From contig FR880835.1 of the NCBI GenBank assembly GCA_000434615.1, positions 73,484 to 116,160 of the forward strand: 42,677 nucleotides of DNA. The letters run 5' to 3'. The notes under the pieces were generated by a model that ran no database searches, was not told the DNA's origin, and saw only the letters and a list, made by a program, of their open reading frames with translations. Below, piece by piece: positions 1 through 7,622 of this stretch; position 1 is the stretch's first letter; the number at the start of each line of letters is the position of its first letter. The translations under genes were made by a program, and so were the position numbers. Source of the DNA: Clostridium sp. CAG:510 (lineage in GTDB: Bacteria > Bacillota > Clostridia > Lachnospirales > Lachnospiraceae).

Positions 1-1
1 T

Positions 2-370
2 CCGGCTGTCAGCTACGGCGGCATTTACGTCACCGACAAAAAGACCCGCATGGGCGTTATTCCCTACGGTTATGCAGACGGCTTTTTCCGCTGCCTGTCC
101 AACCGCTGCAGCCTGATGACATCCGAAGGGCCTGTTCCCCAGCGCGGCAAAATCTGCATGGACATGTGCATGATTGATTTGACTGACAAAATGGGTGTGG
201 ACGTAGGCAGCGAAGTGGAAATCTTCGGTCGCCGCAATTCCATCAATGACCTGGCCGCCCTGGCAGGCACCATTCCCTACGAGCTGACCTGCGCCGTCAG
301 CAAGCGCGTTCCCCGTATCTATTACCGGGACGGCAAGATAGTGGAAAAAGAACTGCTGCTACGCGGATAG
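2..370 (+). CDS. alr: Alanine racemase, C-terminal part (5' end outside window)
   Basis: The frame is open from base 2 and stops at 368-370, so only the last 122 or so codons are present. The protein would interconvert L- and D-alanine for peptidoglycan synthesis, using PLP in the cytoplasm. Visible hallmarks of the C-terminal beta domain of alanine racemases are the PYGYADGF segment and the later GKICMDMCMIDLT segment, which matches the family's G-R/K-x-C-M-D block near the substrate-binding site. The PLP lysine and N-terminal barrel lie upstream of the window. A VanT-type serine/alanine racemase domain shares these motifs and cannot be excluded without the N-terminus. It is one of only two plus-strand genes here, and converges on a decayed minus-strand gene across the TTTGAC array. 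Confidence 0.9.
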   Translation, partial: PAVSYGGIYVTDKKTRMGVIPYGYADGFFRCLSNRCSLMTSEGPVPQRGKICMDMCMIDLTDKMGVDVGSEVEIFGRRNSINDLAALAGTIPYELTCAVSKRVPRIYYRDGKIVEKELLLRG

Positions 371-380
371 GGAATTACTT

Positions 381-740
381 TTTGACTTTTTAATAAGATA
401 TTGCCTGCTGAGTCAAACCGTAACATCGTAAAAAGAAGTTCTATTTGACTCCCTGGCGCCAAGGTTGCTACAGAGTCAAACACCCTCAAAACTTTTCAAG
501 GAAAATTTTGACCCTGGCAGAATAAAAATTCCACAGAGTCAAAGCAGCTATCTCTTCAGAATGCCCATTGTTTGACTCTGTGGAAAGAAACCTTAAAATA
601 GGTCAAAAGCTTACAGGAAAAACTTCATTTTCATTTGACTCAGATGAAATGAATGCCCAGAAAAGTCAAACAGAACCCAGAAAATTGCTTTCTGCATTTG
701 ACCCCATGATAAGATATTTCCTACAGAGTCAAATTTGACC
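381..740. repeat. Regular array of alternately inverted TTTGAC motifs
   Basis: Thirteen copies of the hexamer TTTGAC or its complement GTCAAA occur in 360 bp. As seven-base sites (TTTGACY or RGTCAAA) they start at 381, 411, 444, 474, 507, 537, 571, 601, 634, 664, 697, 727 and 734. Orientation alternates strictly, and start-to-start spacing alternates 30 and 33 bp (one 34), giving a 63-bp period. Each unit is TTTGACY, 23 variable bases, RGTCAAA; units are separated by 26-27 variable bases. The intervening DNA is not conserved apart from a tendency to CAG just before AGTCAAA. The site lies between two convergent gene ends, so it is not an obvious promoter or operator. It fills the whole interval between alr and the radical SAM remnant. 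Function unknown. Confidence 0.93.
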
Positions 741-754
741 CAGAAAATGAAAAT

Positions 755-1207
755 TCATTTATACCACCGGCTTCCCGTCCTCTGCATATTTTTACATTTC
801 TCGCATAAATGTTCCACCGACTCCGGAGACTCCACATTAGTCTGGTGTGCTCCGGTTGCATACACCATCTGTACCAGCAAATCAGGATTTTTCAGCATGG
901 GGCAGGGTCTTAAGTGGTTTCTGTTGAACGGCTGTCCCTCGTGATATGCCCTAAACAGCGGACTCTGCAGTATTTCCGGAATAATATGGGTTTTAATATT
1001 CGTATTGGGAAAATGAATAAATACACAAGGCTCCGCATCACCGTTGGGTATCTTGTACCGTCTCTGTTCCGGGGTCGGCATCCGCTCCGGCACCGCATTG
1101 TTTCCCACTGGCATGAAGTGGAAATAAAAGCCGTGGTCTGAAAAACAGACACCGCCCCTGTTTTGTCTGAATTTATGTCCTCTTTTCTCAACTGAAACCA
1201 ATTCCAA
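755..1207 (-). pseudogene. Remnant of a radical SAM enzyme gene, C-terminal part
   Basis: The frame resembles the C-terminal half of a clostridial radical SAM family that I recognise from segments such as FYFHFMPVGN, PTPEQRRY, GDAEPCVFIHF, RPCPMLKNP and ESPESVEHLC. The N-terminal radical SAM core with its CxxxCxxC cluster motif is missing. An internal piece also appears deleted: PTPEQRRY runs almost directly into NGDAEPCVF, whereas the family has several dozen residues between these blocks. The 5' end abuts the stop of the XRE gene at 1212 and has no ribosome site of its own. I infer a decayed gene left by deletion. The family assignment rests on recalled sequence patterns and would need a homology search. 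Confidence 0.6.
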
Positions 1208-1211
1208 AAAC

Positions 1212-1514
1212 TCAGGCGGACTTGCTTAAGTCTGCCTGCTTTCTTTGCCTTTCGTTTAACCGGACAAGTGTTGCTTTCTTTGTTTCCTCCGGCTTTCTTA
1301 CGATGTCCTCCAGACCGGCTCCGTAGAGCTCCATAAGAGCAAACATCGTGTCCGCCTGCGGATAACCTTTTCCGCGCTCGTATTTATACACAGCCTGTAC
1401 GGACCCAAGGCATAAATATTCCCGCACATCTTCTACCGTAAGGTGATTTGCCTCACGCAGCCGCCGCAAGTTCTGTCCGATAACCTGTATGTCGTATTCC
1501 GGTCTGCAATCCAT
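1212..1514 (-). CDS. Small XRE-family (Cro/C1-type HTH) regulator
   Basis: The 100-residue protein carries a helix-turn-helix domain at about residues 10-65 (IGQNLRRLREANHLTVEDV, then GSVQAVYKYERGKGYP), the typical lambda-repressor-like fold that binds operator DNA. The C-terminal tail is short, basic and lysine/arginine rich, with no recognisable sensor domain. I chose the ATG at 1514 because AGGAGG lies six bases upstream; the frame is open further upstream but without a comparable site. It sits just upstream of the radical SAM remnant and 105 bp downstream of a small unknown gene. Its target cannot be named from the sequence. Confidence 0.8.
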   Translation of the reverse strand: MDCRPEYDIQVIGQNLRRLREANHLTVEDVREYLCLGSVQAVYKYERGKGYPQADTMFALMELYGAGLEDIVRKPEETKKATLVRLNERQRKQADLSKSA

Positions 1515-1619
1515 GATATTCCTCCTTTTCTGTATCTGTACTTTCTGCATCCGAAAAGCTGCTGCCTCTTTTCGGGTATTCGCTTTCTGCAATGCAAGTG
1601 TCTCCTTGCTTTCTCGTGC

Positions 1620-1871
1620 TTACGTCCAGTAAGGCTTCTGGTCTTTATGGGTGTAGCCTTTTAACTTTTCCCGGTAATCACTCACCCTGTTTTCATAATA
1701 CAAACAGGTTTTTTCTTTCAGACGCCCCTGCTCCTTCATTTCTGTAAACCTGCTTTCCAGCTCCTGAAAATCCGCCTGCGCATTGTCCTTATAATTGTTT
1801 GACATGTTCATGTCAATTTTGGTCATCAGCGCATCCAATTCTTTTTCATATCTGCTCTTAAAGAGAACCAT
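1620..1871 (-). CDS. Hypothetical small protein, charged and probably helical
   Basis: The 83-residue product (start MVLFKSRYEKELDAL) is rich in Glu, Lys and Asp, with heptad-like spacing suggesting an all-helical or coiled-coil protein. There is no signal peptide or membrane segment, and I do not recognise the family. The ATG at 1871 is preceded by AGGAAAC about six bases upstream; an upstream in-frame start at 1898 has weaker support. It lies between the rtcB end (2019) and the XRE gene, in the same orientation, and a short inverted-motif repeat (1912-2000) occupies its leader. It could be cotranscribed with the XRE regulator. Confidence 0.6.
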   Translation of the reverse strand: MVLFKSRYEKELDALMTKIDMNMSNNYKDNAQADFQELESRFTEMKEQGRLKEKTCLYYENRVSDYREKLKGYTHKDQKPYWT

Positions 1872-1911
1872 ATTCTGTTTCCTTTCTTCCTTCCCCATTT
1901 TGCTTTTTCTT

Positions 1912-2000
1912 TTGGATATAGGACTCCTTTTTTCCTTCCTGTACCCAACTCACTTGCATTCTTTTGGGTATAGGAAACTTTTTCTCCTCACTGTACCCAA
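1912..2000. repeat. Two tandem units with inverted TTGGRTA / TACCCAA arms
   Basis: Two units with a 52-bp period lie between rtcB and the small gene at 1620-1871. Each unit is TTGGRTA, 23 bases, TACCCAA: arms start at 1912 and 1942, then at 1964 and 1994. The inner 23 bases are pyrimidine-rich and only partly conserved (both begin TAGGA and end CTG). Each unit could form a 7-bp stem with a long loop, but there is no T-run making a standard terminator. The layout matches the larger arrays at 381-740 and 27735-28291. Confidence 0.8.
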
Positions 2001-2018
2001 CTTGCTTTGCTTTCTTCC

Positions 2019-3227
2019 TTATCGGGACGCCTTGAAATTATAAATGGGTTTCATAATGTCAATGACATCCACGGAGTCTTTGATAACATCAATAATATCA
2101 TCCAGTGATTTATATGCCATAGGGGACTCATCCAGCGTGTATTCATTGACAGAAGTGGTATAAATTCCTTTCATGGACTCTTCGTATTCTTTCATGCTGA
2201 GCTTTGCCTTGGCATCCGTCCGAGACATCAGACGGCCGGCGCCGTGGGGCGCCGAAAAATTCCAGTCAGGATTTCCCTTTCCTACGGCAAGAACACTGCC
2301 GTCCCTCATGTTAATGGGAATTAATACCTTTTCGCCCTTGTGTGCCGCTATGGCTCCTTTTCGCAAAAACATTTCTTCCGTATCAATGTAATTATGAATG
2401 GTGTGGAAAGCTTCCCCGCCTGTCATGCCGGTTCTTTCCAGAAGGAGTTCCGCCATCTTTTCCCTGTTTCTTTTGGCAAAAGCCTGGCAGATAACCACAT
2501 CATGCAGATAATCTTCCAGATATCGTCCGCTCAGATAGCAAAGATCCTCCGGCATCGTGGGTTCCGACTCATACACCTTAAAATGAAGCTGCTTTAAGGC
2601 TTCCTGTATTTCTTTCCTGCGTCCCTGTTCCTTGTAGGTGCGGATGATTTCCTCCCTCTTTTCCAGATATTCCCCATAACCTCTGTCCAGATTGACCGCC
2701 AGCTTCTGATAAAGCTCTGCTACCTGTTTTCCCAGATTCCGGGAACCGGAATGGATAACCAGATATTTGGTTCCGTCAGAGGCCTCATCAATTTCTATGA
2801 AATGGTTGCCGCCTCCAAGGGTTCCTAAGGATTTTGCCAGTCTTTTTGTTTCCTTTAACTGCCTGTAACAGACGAGATCCGTCAAATCAAAACGCTCTAT
2901 TCTGCCGTCCCAGATATCCCTTCCCGAAGGAATAAAGTGGGCTGCTTCATCCACTTTTTCAAAATCAATATCGGCTTTTCCTAAATTCACCGTATACATA
3001 CCGCAGCCGATGTCCACGCCTACCACGTTGGGGACAGCTTTCCCGTTAATCGTCATGGTGGTACCGATGGTGCAGCCTTTTCCCGCATGCACATCCGGCA
3101 TAATACGGATTTGGGACCCCTCCGTCATGGGATAATCGCACATCCGTCTGATTTGCTCTATGGCTTCCTCCTCCACTACCTTTGCGTAGCAGAGCGCTGT
3201 ATTCATCTTTCCTTTTATCTCTATCAT
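2019..3227 (-). CDS. rtcB: RNA-splicing ligase RtcB
   Basis: RtcB joins RNA 2',3'-cyclic phosphate or 3'-phosphate ends to 5'-OH ends, using GTP and Mn2+, in tRNA splicing or RNA repair. The 402-residue length fits the shorter bacterial clade. Family motifs are visible: GVDIGCGM (Asp72, Cys75, metal ligands), GTLGGGNHF, HSGSRNLG, and SAPHGAGR holding the histidine that is guanylylated. The ATG at 3227 follows AAGGAG. It is the last gene of a likely operon with two WYL-domain regulators directly upstream (3333-5742). No RtcA cyclase or archease gene is seen beside it. Control by the WYL proteins is inferred from the arrangement; WYL domains commonly sense nucleotide-like ligands. Confidence 0.96.
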   Translation of the reverse strand: MIEIKGKMNTALCYAKVVEEEAIEQIRRMCDYPMTEGSQIRIMPDVHAGKGCTIGTTMTINGKAVPNVVGVDIGCGMYTVNLGKADIDFEKVDEAAHFIPSGRDIWDGRIERFDLTDLVCYRQLKETKRLAKSLGTLGGGNHFIEIDEASDGTKYLVIHSGSRNLGKQVAELYQKLAVNLDRGYGEYLEKREEIIRTYKEQGRRKEIQEALKQLHFKVYESEPTMPEDLCYLSGRYLEDYLHDVVICQAFAKRNREKMAELLLERTGMTGGEAFHTIHNYIDTEEMFLRKGAIAAHKGEKVLIPINMRDGSVLAVGKGNPDWNFSAPHGAGRLMSRTDAKAKLSMKEYEESMKGIYTTSVNEYTLDESPMAYKSLDDIIDVIKDSVDVIDIMKPIYNFKASR

Positions 3228-3332
3228 AGGATACTCCTTTCCGCCCGGCCCTGTCCTGTCTAATTACTTGCCTGCCGTGCCCGCTATTGTATATACCTGA
3301 TAATCCTATCATAGAGTCTGTTTTCTTTTTTA

Positions 3333-4325
3333 TCACGGAAAAAAAGTTGCGAACTCGTCAACGAGCGCCATTTGACGTTCCATTCTTTTCCTCAGTTCTT
3401 CGCGCATCCTGTCGGGAGCCGTCACCTCTATGTAGGTTCCGAAGGACAAAATCTGGATAAGCACATCCATTTCATCATCCGCATCGTATTCCAGTGTGAC
3501 AAGATAATTTTCCGCATCCCGGCGCTCCACTTCTTTTTTATAGTGGGAAAACTTCATCATGGCGCGCTCCAACGCATTCCGTTCATCCGTCAGCATGAAT
3601 TTCAGTACCTTTTTCTCCCGCTCCTTCAACCGGACATTCTCCGGAAATGTGTCTCTTAAAAGTTCGCACTGCACAATTCTTCCTAAATTAACGGTCTTAA
3701 TGCTCTGCCTGTCCGCGCACAGCACCCGGAATTTGTCCTCTTTGTCGGAATACTCCAACTGAACCGGCTCCAGAATTTCACACCGTTTCTGCTCCCTGCT
3801 GTTCAGGAAAGTAACTTTCAATTTTCTTCTTTCTGCGATTGCCTGCCTGATTAGCCGGAAATTGGCAATATAGGCAGGGTCGTTGTAATCGTCCCCATCG
3901 GCATACCGGTCAAAATACACGATATCCTCCGGGAAAAACAACGGCTCCGTGTCGGTGAGCTCCCGGGGACAAGCTACTGCAAAATCCGCATTTGACACGG
4001 CAGTGGCTGCTTGCTCTGTATTTGCCGGCACAGGTTCCAAGAACAATTTTACCCGTTTATCCAGAAGAATGGTTTTCAGCCATCTTTTTTCCAGTATGGT
4101 CAGGGGCATATCCGGGGTGTGCTTTAAGGGCGTGTGCAGGTTTTCGTCTAAAAGCTGCCACTCCTGTTTTTTTAACGCCGGTATCATAATAAGACTGCTT
4201 TCCTCAAAAGCAGTCTCCGCCACTATCTCATACATTTTCTTTTCCGTCAGCCCGCCTTCTATAGCCAGGTTCAGCATTTTCGCCACCGCCCGGTAATAAC
4301 AGCCGTAAATTTCATGAAAAAGCAT
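3333..4325 (-). CDS. WYL-domain protein (first beside rtcB)
   Basis: A 330-residue protein with a WYL domain in its middle and C-terminal part (about residues 165-230, from AERRKLKVTFLN to KTVNLGRIV), followed by a WYL C-terminal extension. WYL domains are Sm-like ligand-binding modules found in regulators of defence and RNA- or DNA-damage responses. The N-terminal 100 residues do not show a clear helix-turn-helix, so it may act with its partner rather than bind DNA alone. Its start overlaps the end of the upstream WYL gene by 14 bp, indicating translational coupling, and rtcB begins about 105 bp downstream. The role as a ligand-responsive controller of rtcB is inference. Confidence 0.8.
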   Translation of the reverse strand: MLFHEIYGCYYRAVAKMLNLAIEGGLTEKKMYEIVAETAFEESSLIMIPALKKQEWQLLDENLHTPLKHTPDMPLTILEKRWLKTILLDKRVKLFLEPVPANTEQAATAVSNADFAVACPRELTDTEPLFFPEDIVYFDRYADGDDYNDPAYIANFRLIRQAIAERRKLKVTFLNSREQKRCEILEPVQLEYSDKEDKFRVLCADRQSIKTVNLGRIVQCELLRDTFPENVRLKEREKKVLKFMLTDERNALERAMMKFSHYKKEVERRDAENYLVTLEYDADDEMDVLIQILSFGTYIEVTAPDRMREELRKRMERQMALVDEFATFFP

Positions 4326-5742
4326 TTTCGTCCTCGTATTGTTTCAACATTTTTACCATATCTATTTTTATCTGGTTCTTCACATCCTCGTTATCGCAGC
4401 GTATCGCCTTGATACGCCCGAAGAAGGTCCTTATCCACGGCATCATCTCATAGGCATCCAGCACATCCGCCGAAAAACGGTAGGTTTCCTCATCCACTTT
4501 GGAAACGGTTCCGCATCTTTTTTCCCGTTCCAGCCTGCGAACGATAAATGCTTCGTCCGTCCCCACATAAATATCCATTTCGATATGCTCGTACCGCCGG
4601 TACTTGGCACAGCTCACACCCCACATATGCTCTCCGGCACGTTCACACACCTTAAGAAGTCTGTCATAGTCCGCACAAACCTCTCCCGCTTTTCCTTTTT
4701 GTATGTAATCCACCCGTAGGGAATAGGGTCTTAAATTGTCCGCATCCATACAGAACAAGTAATTGCGTCCTCCCTGTGTGCTTACATAAAGCTTGTAAGG
4801 AATGACCGTCTGTTGCTTCACGCCTGCATCGCCCCGGCTGAAGGAAGTAATCTCCAGTAACCGTTTTTCATGGATACCTTGTAAAATCAGCTCCGTAATT
4901 TCGGCATCATAGGCGTTCATTATATAGTGATTTTTGAAGGTCAGATATTCTCCGGCGCAGTCATTCTTATCGGACAGACACTTTCCGTTTTCATCATTCC
5001 TGCCGGACAGACACTTTCCGTTTTCATCATTCCTGCCGGACAGACACTTTCCGTTTTCATCATTTCTGCCAGTCGGATAAGCTTTCTCTGCATCCGCCTG
5101 CATGCGGTCTTCCAGGTAGCTGCCAATCACGCCCAGCGGGCTTTCTTCCGTAAAAAAACGGATGGCTTCTTTATATTCCACAAGACAGATTTCATTCTCC
5201 GAAAGCCGATATGTGACCGTCCTGCCGCTCTTTTCGGAAACGACTATCCCCAGTTCCTCGTATTCTTTCAGTTTTTTCCGAAGGGTGGACTCATCGAAGC
5301 TGATGGGATTCTGAAATGCTGTGAGATATTCCGTATCCATAATCCGCAGAATTTCCTTCAATGAATACGCTTGGGGAACGTCCCCATAACTGTCCGCACC
5401 GGACACTTTCCGAAAATCCACACCCGCATCCGAAAGGATATCTAACAGCAGAAAATGCAGTGTAATATCCTTGTTGGTGAAGCTTTTGGCTTTGAACGCC
5501 TGATACAGCGGATTGTGGGTGACGCTCCTGCCCTCCAGGGAAATAAAGGCGTTTTTGCCGGAGGGAGTCTGGCGGAACGAAATCAGGTGGCCGAGATAAC
5601 TCTGAATACGGCGGCGTTCGTTGTCGTAACTGCGGGCGCTTTTCCTGTCATATTCTTCTCTGGTCTTGAAGCCGTACAAAAAGAAATCGCGCATGTAGCC
5701 GCGGATGTTGTCAAAATTTTTAATTAATTCCGAATAAGCCAC
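4312..5742 (-). CDS. WYL-domain transcriptional regulator (second beside rtcB)
   Basis: A 476-residue protein. The N-terminal half has segments that could form a winged helix (about residues 120-200, including DESTLRKKLKEYEELGIV and a following wing-like stretch), and the C-terminal half carries a WYL domain (about residues 285-350, including KLYVSTQGGRNYLFCMD). This order, DNA binding then WYL, is typical of ligand-responsive repressors and activators. It is the first gene of the WYL-WYL-rtcB set. Between the two halves lies a threefold exact repeat of 11 residues (GRNDENGKCLS) at about residues 225-257, encoded by a 33-bp tandem repeat, which probably expands a flexible linker. A dyad at 5763-5788 lies just upstream. 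Confidence 0.8.
   Translation of the reverse strand: MAYSELIKNFDNIRGYMRDFFLYGFKTREEYDRKSARSYDNERRRIQSYLGHLISFRQTPSGKNAFISLEGRSVTHNPLYQAFKAKSFTNKDITLHFLLLDILSDAGVDFRKVSGADSYGDVPQAYSLKEILRIMDTEYLTAFQNPISFDESTLRKKLKEYEELGIVVSEKSGRTVTYRLSENEICLVEYKEAIRFFTEESPLGVIGSYLEDRMQADAEKAYPTGRNDENGKCLSGRNDENGKCLSGRNDENGKCLSDKNDCAGEYLTFKNHYIMNAYDAEITELILQGIHEKRLLEITSFSRGDAGVKQQTVIPYKLYVSTQGGRNYLFCMDADNLRPYSLRVDYIQKGKAGEVCADYDRLLKVCERAGEHMWGVSCAKYRRYEHIEMDIYVGTDEAFIVRRLEREKRCGTVSKVDEETYRFSADVLDAYEMMPWIRTFFGRIKAIRCDNEDVKNQIKIDMVKMLKQYEDENAFS
4972..5070. repeat. In-frame 33-bp tandem repeat, three copies, inside the WYL gene
   Basis: Three near-identical 33-bp units start at 4972, 5005 and 5038. Because 33 is a multiple of three, copy number can change without breaking the frame. 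The encoded unit is GRNDENGKCLS, hydrophilic and glycine/asparagine rich, with a degenerate fourth copy (DKND) after it. It sits between the presumed winged-helix and WYL parts. Confidence 0.95.
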
Positions 5743-5762
5743 GGCTGCCCTCCCTTCTCAAT

Positions 5763-5788
5763 ATCTGCAAGACATCCATTCTGCAGAT
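5763..5788. promoter_or_regulatory. Short dyad upstream of the WYL-WYL-rtcB operon
   Basis: ATCTGCA (5763-5769) and TGCAGAT (5782-5788) form a perfect 7-bp inverted repeat with a 12-base gap. It lies between the MFS stop (5813) and the WYL start (5742). No T-run follows, so an operator, possibly for the WYL regulator, is as likely as a weak terminator. Assignment is tentative. Confidence 0.35.
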
Positions 5789-5812
5789 GTCACCAACACC
5801 GTCTTCGCCCAA

Positions 5813-6964
5813 TCACTTCCGGCACGTTTTTTCCGTTTTGTTAATCATAATGAATAATAAAATCAGGAAAAATGCAAGGTATACAGGCATCAGTTTCAGG
5901 CTGATATAGTTGGCTATGAGTCCGAAAACGGGCGGCATAAAAGTGGAGCCCACATAAGCGCTTGCCATCTGGATGCCGATAATGCCCTGCGAATTTTCCG
6001 CCCCAAAATTATCGGGTGTGGAATGGATAATGCATGGGTACACCGGGGCACAGCCCAGTCCGATGATAACAAATCCCACGACTGCCGTAACGGTAAACGG
6101 CAGTGCAATGCATACCACACCCGCAAGCGCAATGCTGACGCCCAGCCGTATCATCTTATTGTCACCCAGCTTGTCGGATATAAAGCCGGATAAAAATCTA
6201 CCTGTGGTAATACCGATAAAAAACAACGAACCGTATGCCGCTGCTTTTTCATTGCTGATACCCCTTGTGCCTTCCAGGTAACTGCTTGCCCATAGCATGG
6301 TGGTGGCTTCCGCCGCGCAGTATGCCAGGAAGCCCAGCAAAAGGTAGGGCACTCCTTTTATTTTGAAGGCGCCCTTTATGCCTAAAAGCACGGTTTCCCC
6401 GCTCTCTGTCTCCGTCTGTTTGTTGACCTTCCATAACGGAAGTGTCACCAGAATTACCGCTGCAATGGCAAACTGCAGGCAGGAAACGGTACGGTAGCCG
6501 TTCGTCCAGGTGCTGTGCAGCAGGGCATAACTCATAATGTACGGGCTGACAATCGTACCCACGCCCCAGAAGCAGTGCAGCCAGCTCATGTGACGGGAAC
6601 TATAATGCAATGCCACATAGTTGTTCAGTGCTGCATCAATAGCGCCGGCGCCCAGACCGTAGGGAATTGCCCAAAGGCACATCTGATAAAATTCCGTAAC
6701 GGTAGAAAAACCAAATAAGGCAACGGCCGTGAGCAGGACGCTTACGAACGTTACCGTTTGGGTCTTAAACCGTTTGGTCAGTCTTTCGGACAACAGTCCC
6801 GAAATAATGGTGCCACCCGAAATAATCATGGACACCATGCCCATATAGGACAACGGCACGCCGAAATCCACGCGGATGGTAGGCCATGCCGAGCCCAGCA
6901 GCGAGTCGGGCAGCCCCAGACTGATAAAAGCTAAATAGATAACTGCTAAAAGTAATAAATACAC
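5813..6964 (-). CDS. MFS transporter
   Basis: A 383-residue integral membrane protein with about 12 hydrophobic helices, in two six-helix halves around a hydrophilic centre (about residues 183-200). The loop between helices 2 and 3 (SGLLSERLTKRFKTQ) and its counterpart in the second half (SGFISDKLGDNKMIR) match the major facilitator signature G-x-x-x-D/E-R/K-x-G-R/K-R/K. It resembles the FucP/YbjJ-type branch of sugar or small-metabolite transporters, but the substrate cannot be told. The start is GTG at 6962-6964 with AGAGGT upstream. The next gene upstream encodes a flavin reductase family protein, about 100 bp away, with no shared function evident. Confidence 0.88.
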   Translation of the reverse strand: MYLLLLAVIYLAFISLGLPDSLLGSAWPTIRVDFGVPLSYMGMVSMIISGGTIISGLLSERLTKRFKTQTVTFVSVLLTAVALFGFSTVTEFYQMCLWAIPYGLGAGAIDAALNNYVALHYSSRHMSWLHCFWGVGTIVSPYIMSYALLHSTWTNGYRTVSCLQFAIAAVILVTLPLWKVNKQTETESGETVLLGIKGAFKIKGVPYLLLGFLAYCAAEATTMLWASSYLEGTRGISNEKAAAYGSLFFIGITTGRFLSGFISDKLGDNKMIRLGVSIALAGVVCIALPFTVTAVVGFVIIGLGCAPVYPCIIHSTPDNFGAENSQGIIGIQMASAYVGSTFMPPVFGLIANYISLKLMPVYLAFFLILLFIMINKTEKTCRK

Positions 6965-7064
6965 AAAACTTACCTCTGTAAAACGAATTTTTTCGCAAAA
7001 CTGCCTTGCTGAAAAACGGATATTTTTCGAAAAACCGCCGATGCAGAAAATTTCTTTTGCTGAA

Positions 7065-7616
7065 CTATTTTAACTGCAGACCGGCTGCAAATGCCTTGCC
7101 CACTACATCTCCTAAAGCCACATAGGTGTTGGCAGCCGGATCATAGGCAATGGGTTTTAATTTCTTAACATCAATTTTTCCGTCGGTCATCACGGAGTCA
7201 TCCGCCGTCACATTGACGATTTCGCCAATCAGAATGCCGTTTTCAAAGCTCTTTACTTTACATTCCAGAGCCACGGGCAGCTCGTCAATCAGCGGTGCGT
7301 TTACCATGCTGCTCTTTGTTGCATGGAAGCCTGCTTTGGCAAACTTATCCGGCACCTTTTTTGCTGACTCAATACCCACATAGTCGCAGGGAACAACCGT
7401 ACCCTCCGTTGCCATGCTTACAGTGAAAGCACCGGTAACAGCCAGGTTTTCGGTGGTCTTGTGCTCAGAAAGGCTGATGGAAATTTCATTCATATCGGAA
7501 ATCATGCCCCAGGCTGCGTTCATGGCATTGGGCACGCCATCCTTGTCATAAGTACCGATAATCAGCACCGGCATGGGAAATATCAGAGGCTTTGCTCCTA
7601 AATCAATTCTGCTCAT
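7065..7616 (-). CDS. Flavin reductase family protein (FMN-binding split barrel)
   Basis: A 183-residue protein of the flavin reductase-like family. It begins with the typical pattern KPLIFPMPVLIIGTYDKDG, followed by PNAMNAAWG and the SLSEHKTTENL block, which in the family contact FMN. Members bind FMN and reduce flavin or act as small oxidoreductases with NAD(P)H; in clostridia many have no known substrate. AAGGAGG lies seven bases before the ATG. Its leader contains a tandem duplication (7623-7744) that carries extra copies of that ribosome site. It appears cytoplasmic, with no signal peptide. Confidence 0.9.
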   Translation of the reverse strand: MSRIDLGAKPLIFPMPVLIIGTYDKDGVPNAMNAAWGMISDMNEISISLSEHKTTENLAVTGAFTVSMATEGTVVPCDYVGIESAKKVPDKFAKAGFHATKSSMVNAPLIDELPVALECKVKSFENGILIGEIVNVTADDSVMTDGKIDVKKLKPIAYDPAANTYVALGDVVGKAFAAGLQLK

Positions 7617-7622
7617 ACTAAT

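Noticed and set aside
381..740. CRISPR array
   Set aside because: The conserved parts are only 6-7 bp and alternate in orientation, whereas CRISPR repeats are 20-50 bp in one orientation. No cas gene is nearby.
381..740. Series of promoters, because TTGAC resembles a -35 box
   Set aside because: No TATAAT-like box lies 16-18 bp after the motifs in either orientation, the motifs alternate in strand, and the site lies between convergent gene ends.
735..944. Plus-strand open frame over the end of the TTTGAC array
   Set aside because: It lies antisense to the radical SAM remnant, has no ribosome site and shows no recognisable protein pattern.
4927..5364. Plus-strand frame of 145 residues over the WYL gene
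   Set aside because: It is antisense to a well-supported WYL gene and owes its repetitive sequence to the 33-bp repeat.
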